A DNA stretch of 64,000 nucleotides from Exiguobacterium antarcticum DSM 14480 (lineage in GTDB: Bacteria; Bacillota; Bacilli; Exiguobacteriales; Exiguobacteriaceae). The stretch covers positions 868,001 through 932,000 of the forward strand of contig NZ_JMKS01000003.1 in NCBI RefSeq assembly GCF_000685865.1. The letters run 5' to 3'. A program made the translations under genes and the position numbers. A model generated the notes under the pieces. The model was not told the DNA's origin, ran no database searches, and saw nothing but the letters and a program-made list of their open reading frames with translations. Below, in pieces: positions 17,584-25,560 of the stretch. Every line of letters begins with the position of its first letter. The first letter of the stretch is position 1.

Positions 17584-18597
17584 ATGATTGAATTCAAAGG
17601 AATCACCAAACGGTTTGTCCGGGACCGGACACCGATTTTCGCTCTACGTGATGTCAACTTAACGATTCAACAAGGTGAAATCTTTGGCATCATCGGCGAA
17701 TCTGGTGCCGAAAAAAGTACATTACTCCGTTTAATCAACGGACTCGAAACACCGACCCAAGGGACGGTCAAAGTATCCGGTGTCAAACTGTCCGATTTAT
17801 CCAAAGGTAGTCTAAGGGAGTTGCGCCTAAAGATCGGGATGATCTTTCAACATTTCCAATTGATTCAATCCCGGAACGTTTCCGACAACATCGCGTTCGC
17901 TTTAAAAGCAGCTGGCGTCAAACGCAGTGAGTTTCCAAACCGGATCAAGGAACTCGTCGCCCTTGTCGGACTGGAAGGATTCGAAACGAATTTCCCGAGC
18001 CAACTCAGTGGTGGTCAAAAGCAACGTGTCGGGATTGCGCGTGCGCTTGCCAACAATCCAAGTGTCCTGTTATGTGACGAGGCGACCTCGGCACTGGACC
18101 CTGTCACGACCTTACAAATTCTCGATCTCCTGAAGGACTTGAATGAACGGCTCGGCTTGACGATCATTTTGATCACCCACGAGATCGAAGTCGTCAAACA
18201 GATTTGCCATCGCGTTGCCGTCATGGCGCACGGTGAAGTCGTAGAGGTCGCAAGTACCTATGACATATTCAGTCAACCTGCACACGCGGTCACAAAACAT
18301 TATGTCGATACGGCGTTGCAAATCGAGTTGCCGGAACGGATACTTCGGACGACACCGGGAAAAATCATCCGCCTGCAATTCACGGGTGAAAAGACCGGTG
18401 AAAGTACGTTGTCGGAAGCGATTAAACAGTTTGACATCTCCGTCAGCATCCTCCACGGCAAGGTCGATTATATCCAAAACGTCGCCTTCGGAGTCCTGAT
18501 CGTCAGCCTGACCGGTCCGACGCTTCACGTGAATAAGGCCCTGACATGGCTTGAAGAACAACTCCACACACTTGAGGTGATCCAGGATGTGGCTTGA
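17584..18597 (+). CDS. metN: Methionine ABC transporter ATP-binding protein MetN (altered Walker A)
   Basis: 337 residues. ABC ATPase domain (about 1-240) with signature LSGGQKQRVGIARA, Walker B VLLCDEATSALD and ITHEIEVVKQ, then the C-terminal NIL/ACT-like methionine-sensing domain (about 260-335). The Walker A reads GESGAEKST: residue 43, normally Gly (GxSGAGKST), is encoded GAA (17710-17712) instead of GGN. A glutamate in the phosphate-binding loop next to Lys44 would be expected to impair ATP binding, yet the rest of the gene is intact. ATG 17584 follows GGAGGAAAG. The last 11 bases overlap metI. Confidence 0.93.
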   Translation: MIEFKGITKRFVRDRTPIFALRDVNLTIQQGEIFGIIGESGAEKSTLLRLINGLETPTQGTVKVSGVKLSDLSKGSLRELRLKIGMIFQHFQLIQSRNVSDNIAFALKAAGVKRSEFPNRIKELVALVGLEGFETNFPSQLSGGQKQRVGIARALANNPSVLLCDEATSALDPVTTLQILDLLKDLNERLGLTIILITHEIEVVKQICHRVAVMAHGEVVEVASTYDIFSQPAHAVTKHYVDTALQIELPERILRTTPGKIIRLQFTGEKTGESTLSEAIKQFDISVSILHGKVDYIQNVAFGVLIVSLTGPTLHVNKALTWLEEQLHTLEVIQDVA

Positions 18598-19252
18598 ACG
18601 AATCGAAACCATGTTACCGGATCTTACAAAAGCTTTAGCCGAGACCGCCCTAATGGTCGGGATTTCACTGGGCTTCGCTCTCGTCGTCGGCATTCCACTC
18701 GGAATTTTACTTTTCATCACGGACCGGGGACTGTTTTTCCAAAACGTCTTCGTTCGAAGTATTTTGGACTTTTTCGTCAATATCGTTCGGTCGTTACCGT
18801 TCATCATCCTGCTCGTCGCGTTAATTCCACTGACACAACTGTTACTGGATAACACGATCGGACCGACAGCCGCTTCCGTCAGCCTGAGTGTTGCCGCCAT
18901 CCCGTTCCTCGCCCGACTGGTCGAGACATCACTCCGTGAGATTCCACCGGGATTGATTGAGGCAGCCGAAGCTTGTGGGGCCACACCGTTCCGGATCATC
19001 ATCAGTGCCCTGTTACCGGAAGCGCTTCCCGGGATTATCCAAGCCGTTACCTTGACGACAATCAGCTTGATCGGTTTTTCCGCCATGGCGGGTATCGTCG
19101 GTGGCGGTGGTGTCGGTGACCTTGCCATCCGCTTCGGTTATTACCGGTACGACAATGTCGTCATGATTGTGACGATCGTCGTCCTCGTCATCATTGTTCA
19201 AAGTATTCAAGGGCTCGGCAACGTACTCGCCCGCCGTGCTGATAAACGTTAA
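18587..19252 (+). CDS. metI: Methionine ABC transporter permease MetI
   Basis: 221-residue membrane permease with five hydrophobic helices. Conserved MetI segments: NIVRSLPFIILLVALIPLTQ, GPTAASVSLSVAAIPFLAR, the coupling loop EAAEACGATPFRII and FSAMAGIVGGGGVGDLAIRFGY. It forms the homodimeric channel of the D/L-methionine importer. The start lies inside the last codons of metN, so the two are translationally coupled. Confidence 0.95.
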   Translation: MWLERIETMLPDLTKALAETALMVGISLGFALVVGIPLGILLFITDRGLFFQNVFVRSILDFFVNIVRSLPFIILLVALIPLTQLLLDNTIGPTAASVSLSVAAIPFLARLVETSLREIPPGLIEAAEACGATPFRIIISALLPEALPGIIQAVTLTTISLIGFSAMAGIVGGGGVGDLAIRFGYYRYDNVVMIVTIVVLVIIVQSIQGLGNVLARRADKR

Positions 19253-19286
19253 CCACAAATAGAGAATCGTAAGGGAGAGAATGAAT

Positions 19287-20102
19287 ATGAAAAAACGTTA
19301 TGCCTTTTTAGCAACAGGATTACTCGGAGCCGGCATTCTTGCCGGTTGTGGCGACAGCAGTGCCAAAGAAGAAAACAAATCCATTAAGATCGGAGCGACA
19401 AGCGGTCCTTACAGCGACATGGTGAAAGAAGCGATTCAGCCTGGTCTTGAAAAGAAAGGGTACGACGTTGAGATCGTTGAGTTCGGGGATTATATTCAAC
19501 CGAACATCGCGCTTGGCAGCGGTGACATCGACGCCAACTTGTTCCAACATTCGATTTATCTGAAGACATTTGCGAAGGAAAAGAACCTCGATCTCAAAGG
19601 ACTGATTACCGTCCCGACAGCTCCAATGGGACTATACAGCAAATCCTACAAGTCTCTTGATGATGTCAAAACGGGAGCGGAAGTCGCGACACCAAACGAT
19701 CCGACGAACCAGGCCCGCGCACTGAACCTGCTGGCTGAACAAGGTTGGATTGAATTGAAAGCTGACACGGACCCGTTGACGGTTTCTGAAAAAGATATCG
19801 TCAAGAATCCGAAAAAACTTGTCATCAAACCGCTCGAAGCGGCCCAATTACCACGTGCCATTGATAGTGTCGATATCTCTGCCGTTCCAGGAAACTTTGC
19901 TTTAGCAGCGAAATTTGATTTACTCGATGCACTGGCACTTGAAAAAATGGATGAGCAGTATCGCAACCTGGTCGCCATCAAAACTTCTAATGAAGATAAA
20001 CAACTGGCAAAAGACTTGACGGCTGTCGTCAAATCGGATGACTTTAATGCCGTCATTGAAAAGTCATTCAAAGGATTCAGTAAACCGGATTGGGTAAAAT
20101 AA
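19287..20102 (+). CDS. metQ: Methionine-binding lipoprotein MetQ
   Basis: 271 residues (273 from the alternative ATG at 19281). Lipoprotein signal peptide with lipobox LAGC, so the mature protein is tethered by an acylated cysteine outside the membrane. NlpA/MetQ family features: IKIGATSGPYSDMVKEA, VEIVEFGDYIQPNIALGSGDIDAN, LFQHSIYLK and ATPNDPTNQARAL. It delivers methionine to MetNI. I prefer ATG 19287, which is 9 bases from AGGGAG; ATG 19281 is only 3 bases away. A terminator follows. Confidence 0.95.
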   Translation: MKKRYAFLATGLLGAGILAGCGDSSAKEENKSIKIGATSGPYSDMVKEAIQPGLEKKGYDVEIVEFGDYIQPNIALGSGDIDANLFQHSIYLKTFAKEKNLDLKGLITVPTAPMGLYSKSYKSLDDVKTGAEVATPNDPTNQARALNLLAEQGWIELKADTDPLTVSEKDIVKNPKKLVIKPLEAAQLPRAIDSVDISAVPGNFALAAKFDLLDALALEKMDEQYRNLVAIKTSNEDKQLAKDLTAVVKSDDFNAVIEKSFKGFSKPDWVK

Positions 20103-20135
20103 TCTAAGTTTTCCGATCGATTCATGAACGCCTCA

Positions 20136-20199
20136 TAAAAACCCTCTACATCTCTCCACGTCCTTTTTTCAAGGATGGAAATGATGGAGAGGGTTTTTG
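20136..20199 (+). terminator. Terminator of the metNIQ operon
   Basis: AAAAACCCTCT pairs with AGAGGGTTTTT across a further imperfect stem (TCTCCACGTCC with GGATGGAAATGATGGAGA), followed by T. Confidence 0.75.
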
Positions 20200-20230
20200 A
20201 GTGAAACAATTATCGTAAATCTGACGTCAC

Positions 20231-20350
20231 GGCTTCCGCTCGACTTCTACGGGAAAAGGAAGCTTCGCTTCCGTCAGGAACAGGCGAGACCCGGTCATCG
20301 AACAGATGACCACGGCTTGCGTTCCGCCCGAGAAAAGCGAGTGGAAAAAG
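20231..20350 (+). repeat. Intergenic stem-loop repeat, copy A
   Basis: Contains the shared core GACTTCTACGGGAAAA (20242-20257), a local hairpin GGAAGCTTCGCTTCC and CGTCAGGAACAGGCGAGACCC-like sequence. The same core occurs at 38.04, 42.89 and, inverted, 60.2 kb. Short open frames crossing it have no coding support. It fills the gap between the convergent metQ and CAP genes. Confidence 0.65.
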
Positions 20351-20385
20351 ACGGGACAGCAAACAGGACAGTATTCTTCTCATCA

Positions 20386-20425
20386 AAAAAACCTCAATCC
20401 TGCTTTCGCAAAATTGAGGTTATGC
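20386..20425 (-). terminator. Terminator of the CAP-domain gene
   Basis: On the minus strand AACCTCAAT (20421-20413) pairs with ATTGAGGTT (20398-20390), followed by a run of T. Confidence 0.75.
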
Positions 20426-20440
20426 TTACTATTTAGTGTT

Positions 20441-21319
20441 TCAAGGCGTTCGGAAATTAATCGTGAAGTACGGCGAGTTGTCACGGAACGATACACCGAC
20501 ATCCGCCTGTTTGAAGGTCTTGTTCATGATGTTGTCGCGGTGTCCTTTTGAATTCATCAAGCCCCAGTGTGCCGCAAAGACATTCGGATAGCCCATCGAC
20601 AGATTTTCTCCAGCTGCCGAGAAGCGGATCCCTTTTTCTTTCATCCGTTTAAACGGGTCGCGTCCTTGTGGATCGGTATGGGAAAAGAAATTATTTTTCG
20701 CCATGTTCTCACTGTGGGCTCGTGTGACAGGTTTTAATGCATTATACGGTGTAAGGGCTCCGAGCTTATAATCGGCCCGGTCCCAGTTCATCAGACGCAA
20801 CATCAACTTCTCATCGGTTGTCCGTAACGCACTGGAAGCCGTTCCATAGAAACCACTTTTCTTCGCTTCAACAACCTTTGGAATCGCAAGTGTCGCTTTG
20901 ACCTTATTGCCGTCATGTTGGTCAAAGAAATACGTCACGTACCGGTCATTTTTTTCATAGACCGCCGCGTGATCGAGGTTCAACAAATAATTCGTATTCC
21001 CCTTCCGGTACGACTTGACGGCCTTCCAGCCTTTTTTCGCAAGCGTCGCTTCCGTATCTTTGTTCAAGACAGCCCCTTGCGTCGTCACACCGTTTTTCGA
21101 ACGGTACTTTCCGTAATCCTTGCCGTCTTTCGTCAACGCCACGAACTCCTCTGTTGCCGTCCGCCTGACTTCCCAGTCATAACCCGGGTATTCACTTGTA
21201 TATCGATCAATCAGCGTTCCTCCACTTTTCGGATACTCCGCTTCTGCTTGTTCCATCGGCGTGTTCTCATAACTAAAGAAAGCGACCGCTGCTACTCCGA
21301 GCACTAACCACTTTTTCAT
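20441..21319 (-). CDS. Secreted CAP/SCP-domain protein with CAP-associated domain
   Basis: 292 residues. The N-terminus MKKWLVLGVAAVAFF is a signal or anchor helix. Residues about 40-160 match the CAP-associated domain found in Bacillus YlbC-type proteins (GWKAVKSYRKGNTNYLLNLD). The CAP domain follows (about 170-290): LGALTPYNALKPVTRAHSENM, NNFFSHTDPQGRDPF, AGENLSMGY and GHRDNIMN, with the usual His and Glu. Bacterial CAP proteins are exported but their activity is mostly undefined. Downstream are its terminator and repeat copy A. Confidence 0.87.
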   Translation of the reverse strand: MKKWLVLGVAAVAFFSYENTPMEQAEAEYPKSGGTLIDRYTSEYPGYDWEVRRTATEEFVALTKDGKDYGKYRSKNGVTTQGAVLNKDTEATLAKKGWKAVKSYRKGNTNYLLNLDHAAVYEKNDRYVTYFFDQHDGNKVKATLAIPKVVEAKKSGFYGTASSALRTTDEKLMLRLMNWDRADYKLGALTPYNALKPVTRAHSENMAKNNFFSHTDPQGRDPFKRMKEKGIRFSAAGENLSMGYPNVFAAHWGLMNSKGHRDNIMNKTFKQADVGVSFRDNSPYFTINFRTP

Positions 21320-21674
21320 GTGTATTTCGCCTCCTCATGTGTCTCATTCCCCTAATTTTAAAAGAAATTCATCGTTTCGAACAGCGTGAGTCTCTATTTG
21401 GCATCAAATCACATGATTGCGTTTGTTTTTTCACAGATTCGACACATTCTTACCTTTTCGCCCAAAAGAGGTCTGACGTCTTTATTCATCACATTCTTAT
21501 CTCATTATCATACATAAAATAAACTATTCTTTACCTGTTGTTAAAATGTGTGAAGATTCTTTTATTTTGTTTCAATGGAATTGTTGTTGCCGTTCCAGAA
21601 AAGCCTCGCTATCATTAAACTTCGTAAGGAAAAACAAACTCTGCCCTATACCATTAACTTCAAAGGAGTATGCC
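21320..21674. other. Gene-free divergent region between the CAP gene and a small membrane-protein gene
   Basis: About 355 AT-rich bases carrying the upstream regions of two divergent genes. On the minus strand TATGAT near 21510 is a possible -10, without a convincing -35. I see no gene, RNA or repeat in it. Confidence 0.4.
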
Positions 21675-22031
21675 ATGATTCTGCTTTATTTCATCTATGA
21701 ATCGATCACGTTTCTGCCGATTCAACAATACTTGTTTTCCGGATGGTTGATTTTAGTCTTACTGACGGTATCCTTTAGTCTTGCCAATGCTCACGAAGAA
21801 GTCCATATCAGTCAGCGATTTGGTTTTGAACTTCTTGTACCAGGTGTCGGTCACTTATTGCGTAAACAATTCATTGCTGGCTTAGCCATCATTCTATTAT
21901 TGATCATCATCCACTTCACTTATATGTTCCGTGTGATCCCTTTACACCTCGCTTTACTACTTACTCTTTCCATCAGTCTGCTGTCTTTTTTCTCACTTTT
22001 TATCCGAACAGACAAAAAAGCGGACAATTAA
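21675..22031 (+). CDS. Small membrane protein, unknown function
   Basis: 118 residues. A hydrophobic helix (about 15-40, including SGWLILVLLTVSFSLA) is followed by HEEVHISQRFGFELLVPGVGHLLRKQF and then two further helices (about 68-85 and 90-112). The GVGHLLRKQF segment resembles the short amphipathic motif before membrane segments in small TM2-like proteins, but I would not assign a family. ATG 21675 follows AAAGGAG. The stop codon lies in the loop of a bidirectional terminator. Confidence 0.7.
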   Translation: MILLYFIYESITFLPIQQYLFSGWLILVLLTVSFSLANAHEEVHISQRFGFELLVPGVGHLLRKQFIAGLAIILLLIIIHFTYMFRVIPLHLALLLTLSISLLSFFSLFIRTDKKADN

Positions 22032-22043
22032 GTCCGCTTTTTT
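22014..22043. terminator. Bidirectional terminator enclosing a stop codon
   Basis: AAAAAAGCGGAC (22014-22025), loop AATTAA and GTCCGCTTTTTT (22032-22043): a perfect 12-bp stem whose loop contains the TAA of the small membrane-protein gene. It also ends the convergent nuclease gene. Confidence 0.9.
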
Positions 22044-22053
22044 TATTTTGCTA

Positions 22054-24801
22054 TTAGTATTTCGTTGTTTCTTTTAATTTATAACCATTTGATAATTCGA
22101 GCCAGATCGTTTTTCCTTTTTTCGTTTTCACTTGGATATACGGGCGACCCTGGGAGACACGTAATTCAAGTAGATCCCCTTGTTGATCGGCATGGGTTTC
22201 GCTCGCTTTATCCCACTTCCCAGCAAGTTGACGTTCAATGAAGATATGTTTTCCTTTTTGAACGGCACGCCATTTTCCAATTTCCGCTTTTCCGTTGACC
22301 GCAACAGCACTTTCCATCCCTTGAATCGAGATGATTGCCGGGTCATGGTCACTTGCACTACCGTCTGCTTCCATATAATCCGAGTTGATGTTGACGATAT
22401 CAGAAGAGGTATACGGTTTTAGATTTTTTGAAATCAAGACGTGGTCGAGCACTTGGGCATTTCCGTTATAGATGTATGAATAACGTTCAGATTTTGGAAG
22501 GTCATCGACCGTGTTCCAGAGGTTGTCCCCTTTTAAGATATCAAGTGTTTTCGAGAACTGGAAGTCGTTTAAGTCACCGAGAACGACGACATTTGAATCT
22601 TTCACTTCTGTTTCGAGCTCATTGACGAAATCTTGAACGATTTTGGCAATCGCATGGCGCTGGACTTCACTCTTACGAACGACCGGTTGATTTTTACCGA
22701 AATCTGCTCCGTCGCCACCTTTTGAGTTAAAGTGGTTGGCGATGACGTGATATGACTCACCCTTGAAGATGAATTCTCCAACAAGTGGTTTCCGCGAACT
22801 CGCAAAGTTCGGATCCGTTGGCTGAATACGTCCCGGGTTTTTCGTCACTTTACCATTCTCAACCGCGACCGCTTCCGTTGCTGTCCCTTTTTCACCTGGC
22901 GCAAGTGAAACGCGTGCCGGGTTGTACAAGAAGCCAACACGAATGTTTCCACCTGGCTGTCCACCATCTTTTTTATCTTCCGGTGCGATATCCGTATACG
23001 CATAACGAACACCTGTCTTCGCTTCAATCGCGGCAATCAATGTCTCAAACGATTTTGATGCATCGACTGTCCCACTGTCTGTTGCTCCGTCGTTGTCTTG
23101 CATTTCCGTCAATCCGACGATATCCGGTGTTTTTAAGAAAGTCGCGATTCCTTCTGAAACACGGTCGACCTTCCCGGCATTTGCCGTCGAAGCAAAGTTC
23201 TCGACGTTATATGAGGCGACGGTCAGACGCGAGTCACCCGTTTCGATGTTCGTCGGTTGGCGATCGACTTCACTCGTAATCAATGTCGGTAAATCCACTG
23301 CTTTGGCAAGAACTTTGTAGGCCGAATAGTTGTAACTCATGACCCCTTCAATCGTCCCTTCAAAACGATCACCTGATTTGGCACGGTATGAGCTGCTTCC
23401 CATCTCGACGAACAGACGCTCCGGGTTGACGTTATCTGCCGTTAAGATAGGTGTTCCGCGTTTCGTGTAGTCCTTATTCGCCGTCTGTGTCCGGACTGGA
23501 ATCGTCCGGTTCGCTTGTGGACCTGTGACGACCGCGTTCGGAAGTGCGACACGCATCCCTTCGACACTTTCATATAAATCGATTGCGTCTTCTGCTGGAT
23601 CGAATTCGGCAAACGAATCATTATCGACGACTTGCGTCGGAATCAAGACACCATTTTCCCCGAGAACGACACTTGCTGGCAATCCTGTATTCAAGGCACC
23701 CTTGACGAGATTGACCGTACTGATTTCTGTAACGGCAAGATCCGTATCGAATTTGTCACTGTATCCGCCAAGCAGCCATTCCTTGACGTAACCTGTCGTT
23801 GCGACCGTTTGTCCGATGGCAGCACCATGGTTTTTCGCATAAACCAAGACACCTTCTGATGTTTTACTGTTGTTATCTGGATTCGGGTCTTGCATGTAGA
23901 AGTTGTTTGCATCGACGATATATGTGACGACACCTGTCGTCCGGACGAGTTGATCCGCGTATGGAGACGTATGGGCGACACCTTGAATACTGCTGATTTT
24001 TGTGATTGGCGGAGCGATGTAGTATTTGAATGTCGAGACGGCCGACGATTTGCCGTCTTTGATTGCGATTGCTTGAATCGTCAGTTCGTCATTGATCGTG
24101 ATCGGACCTGAGTAAACCGGACTTTCTGCCGTTGGTGTCGAACCGTCGATCGTGTAGTGAATTTTTCCTTCACCTGTCAACGTGACCTGATCACCACGTT
24201 CGACTTCTCCGACCGGTGATGCTGTTGGTGCGACTAAGATGTCTCCTGCTTCAGCAGCATGTGTTCCGAGATCCGTCAGCGTATCGACCGGGAAGCTTGT
24301 CCACTGCGACGGTTCGTACGTTTTTGATCCTGATGTCACGTTCGTCTTCCGGACGAGTGTCGTATCTTTTGCAAAGTCGGTACTTGATCCGACCGGTCCG
24401 ATGATGTCGAGGACGACATCGCCTTTTTTCAAGGCGACCGGATCATTTCCGTTAAAATTCAATGATCCTGTTGTTTGTTGTGCTTTCCCTTTGATGTCCG
24501 CATTCGCACTTGAGTTCGCGATGACAAACGTTTTGCCCGGATCAATCGTCCCTGAGAGCGTGATTTTTGCTTCCGTTGGTCCACCATTCGTATATTGAAC
24601 AAGCGTGTAATCAGCTAAGTTGATGATTTGCCCCGAACCATTGTAAATCTCGATCGCTTTGTTGTTACTCGATCCTTCTATGTACTCGGACAAGATGACG
24701 CCTTCGCCTTCTGCCCCGACCGTGATTCCTGCTTGTGGAAGAATTCCTGCTGTTAACGCTCCGACCAATGCCCACTTCCCAAACGTACTGCCGTTCTTCA
24801 T
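22054..24801 (-). CDS. Secreted ExeM/NucH-family extracellular endonuclease
   Basis: 915 residues with signal peptide (GALTAGILPQAGITVGA). Domain order: lamin-tail domain (about 30-150, ILSEYIEGSSNNKAIEIYNG), chitobiase C-terminal-like beta domain (about 195-262, YTIDGSTPTAESPVYSGP), OB-fold nucleic-acid-binding region (about 265-500), then the endonuclease/exonuclease/phosphatase catalytic domain (about 527-825). Catalytic motifs are LTVASYNVENF, GLTEMQDNDG, VVLGDLNDF and the final SDHDPAII. The last 80 residues look like an SH3-type wall-binding module. It degrades extracellular DNA, for nutrient use or biofilm turnover. ATG 24801 follows a GGGGGT site; the structured RNA lies upstream. Confidence 0.9.
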   Translation of the reverse strand: MKNGSTFGKWALVGALTAGILPQAGITVGAEGEGVILSEYIEGSSNNKAIEIYNGSGQIINLADYTLVQYTNGGPTEAKITLSGTIDPGKTFVIANSSANADIKGKAQQTTGSLNFNGNDPVALKKGDVVLDIIGPVGSSTDFAKDTTLVRKTNVTSGSKTYEPSQWTSFPVDTLTDLGTHAAEAGDILVAPTASPVGEVERGDQVTLTGEGKIHYTIDGSTPTAESPVYSGPITINDELTIQAIAIKDGKSSAVSTFKYYIAPPITKISSIQGVAHTSPYADQLVRTTGVVTYIVDANNFYMQDPNPDNNSKTSEGVLVYAKNHGAAIGQTVATTGYVKEWLLGGYSDKFDTDLAVTEISTVNLVKGALNTGLPASVVLGENGVLIPTQVVDNDSFAEFDPAEDAIDLYESVEGMRVALPNAVVTGPQANRTIPVRTQTANKDYTKRGTPILTADNVNPERLFVEMGSSSYRAKSGDRFEGTIEGVMSYNYSAYKVLAKAVDLPTLITSEVDRQPTNIETGDSRLTVASYNVENFASTANAGKVDRVSEGIATFLKTPDIVGLTEMQDNDGATDSGTVDASKSFETLIAAIEAKTGVRYAYTDIAPEDKKDGGQPGGNIRVGFLYNPARVSLAPGEKGTATEAVAVENGKVTKNPGRIQPTDPNFASSRKPLVGEFIFKGESYHVIANHFNSKGGDGADFGKNQPVVRKSEVQRHAIAKIVQDFVNELETEVKDSNVVVLGDLNDFQFSKTLDILKGDNLWNTVDDLPKSERYSYIYNGNAQVLDHVLISKNLKPYTSSDIVNINSDYMEADGSASDHDPAIISIQGMESAVAVNGKAEIGKWRAVQKGKHIFIERQLAGKWDKASETHADQQGDLLELRVSQGRPYIQVKTKKGKTIWLELSNGYKLKETTKY

Positions 24802-24994
24802 GATGTTGACCCCCTATGAATTTTCTGACACTTCTTTATATTATCAGATATATTTGCTAACAGTGTATGTTTTATGTAAAAAAAGACCCTAATATTCGTA
24901 AAAGAATTAATTGTTAACGCTTACAAAAAATAATCATTCGTCTTTACATATATCCTCACTCCTTTTGTTTGTTACAAGGATTAAAAAAAGACAT

Positions 24995-25016
24995 AAAAAA
25001 AACGCCTTCTCAGCGT
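24995..25016 (-). terminator. Terminator at the 3' end of the structured RNA
   Basis: On the minus strand ACGC (25016-25013), a 7-base loop and GCGT (25005-25002) followed by a run of eight T. The stem is short, so termination strength is uncertain; an A-run upstream can add A-U pairs. Confidence 0.55.
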
Positions 25017-25397
25017 GTCTGTTTTTTTAGGTGTCATGAGAATCGAGGATACAGGTGATCAAAACACCTGAAACGACGAAAGCCCTACCTCTCTTTCGTT
25101 GTTACGGCTCCTTGGCCGCGCCAGCTGAATCAAGCGTTTTAGCAAGAATCAAGTTACGCCTTACGTTGCGTATTTACTGGGATTTTTAGAATTTCGCTCG
25201 GAATGAGCTGAAAAGTATCGAATGGAAGGTTTATCTTGCTGGGTCAACTTCTTCTAGATGAACAGAAGAAGGACAAAATAAAAGCGATGACTTATGTCTG
25301 ACTCATTTGTCAGTAAGGTCTAAAAATCCTGACCTGATTATTAAATTGTGTATTTAGTGATGGATTCTCACATGAGTGATCATCCCCGATTCATGAC
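24995..25397 (-). ncRNA. Unassigned large structured RNA (about 365-400 nt)
   Basis: Not coding on either strand. Read on the minus strand, the 5' segment GTCATGAATCGGGGAT (25397-25382) pairs with the 3' segment ATCCTCGATTCTCATGAC (25050-25033): 16 pairs, one G-U and a 2-base bulge. That helix closes a 365-nt RNA. Inside are at least eight local hairpins: AGGTC/GACCT, CTGAC/GTCAG, CTTCTTCT/AGAAGAAG, GCTC/GAGC, TACGC/GCGTA, CGGC/GCCG, ACGAAAG/CTTTCGT and CAGGTG/CACCTG. A consensus promoter would start transcription at the first base of the closing helix, and a short stem plus eight U follows. Motifs of RNase P, tmRNA, SRP and S-box RNAs are absent. A large cis-acting leader of the nuclease gene is the main alternative to a free RNA. 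Confidence 0.75.
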
Positions 25398-25404
25398 AAA
25401 ATTT

Positions 25405-25434
25405 ATTATATCACATTTTATTTTATAAAGTCAA
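25405..25434 (-). promoter_or_regulatory. Strong sigma-A promoter of the structured RNA
   Basis: On the minus strand TTGACT (25434-25429), an 18-base AT-rich spacer and a perfect TATAAT (25410-25405). The expected start about 7 bases downstream (near 25398) coincides with the first paired base of the closing helix. Confidence 0.8.
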
Positions 25435-25560
25435 TCTTTTTCTAGGAATATCTATTTTCACAAAAACGGTTCGACGTTGATTCGCCTTTAAAAAATCGGT
25501 ATCGTTAAGTGAACGCTATTCCTAACGACATTATTATAGAAGAAAAGAGGTTTTAGAGAG

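Noticed and set aside
20197-20551. Short open frames across the gap between metQ and the CAP gene
   Set aside because: They run through repeat copy A and a terminator, have no ribosome-binding site at the right distance and change frame between repeat copies, so they are not coding.
24995-25397. The structured RNA as RNase P RNA, tmRNA, SRP RNA, 6S or OLE
   Set aside because: None of the diagnostic conserved sequences (for example the RNase P AGGAAAGTCC core or the tmRNA tRNA-like ends) is present. 6S and SRP RNAs are shorter, and OLE is longer and tied to its own protein gene.
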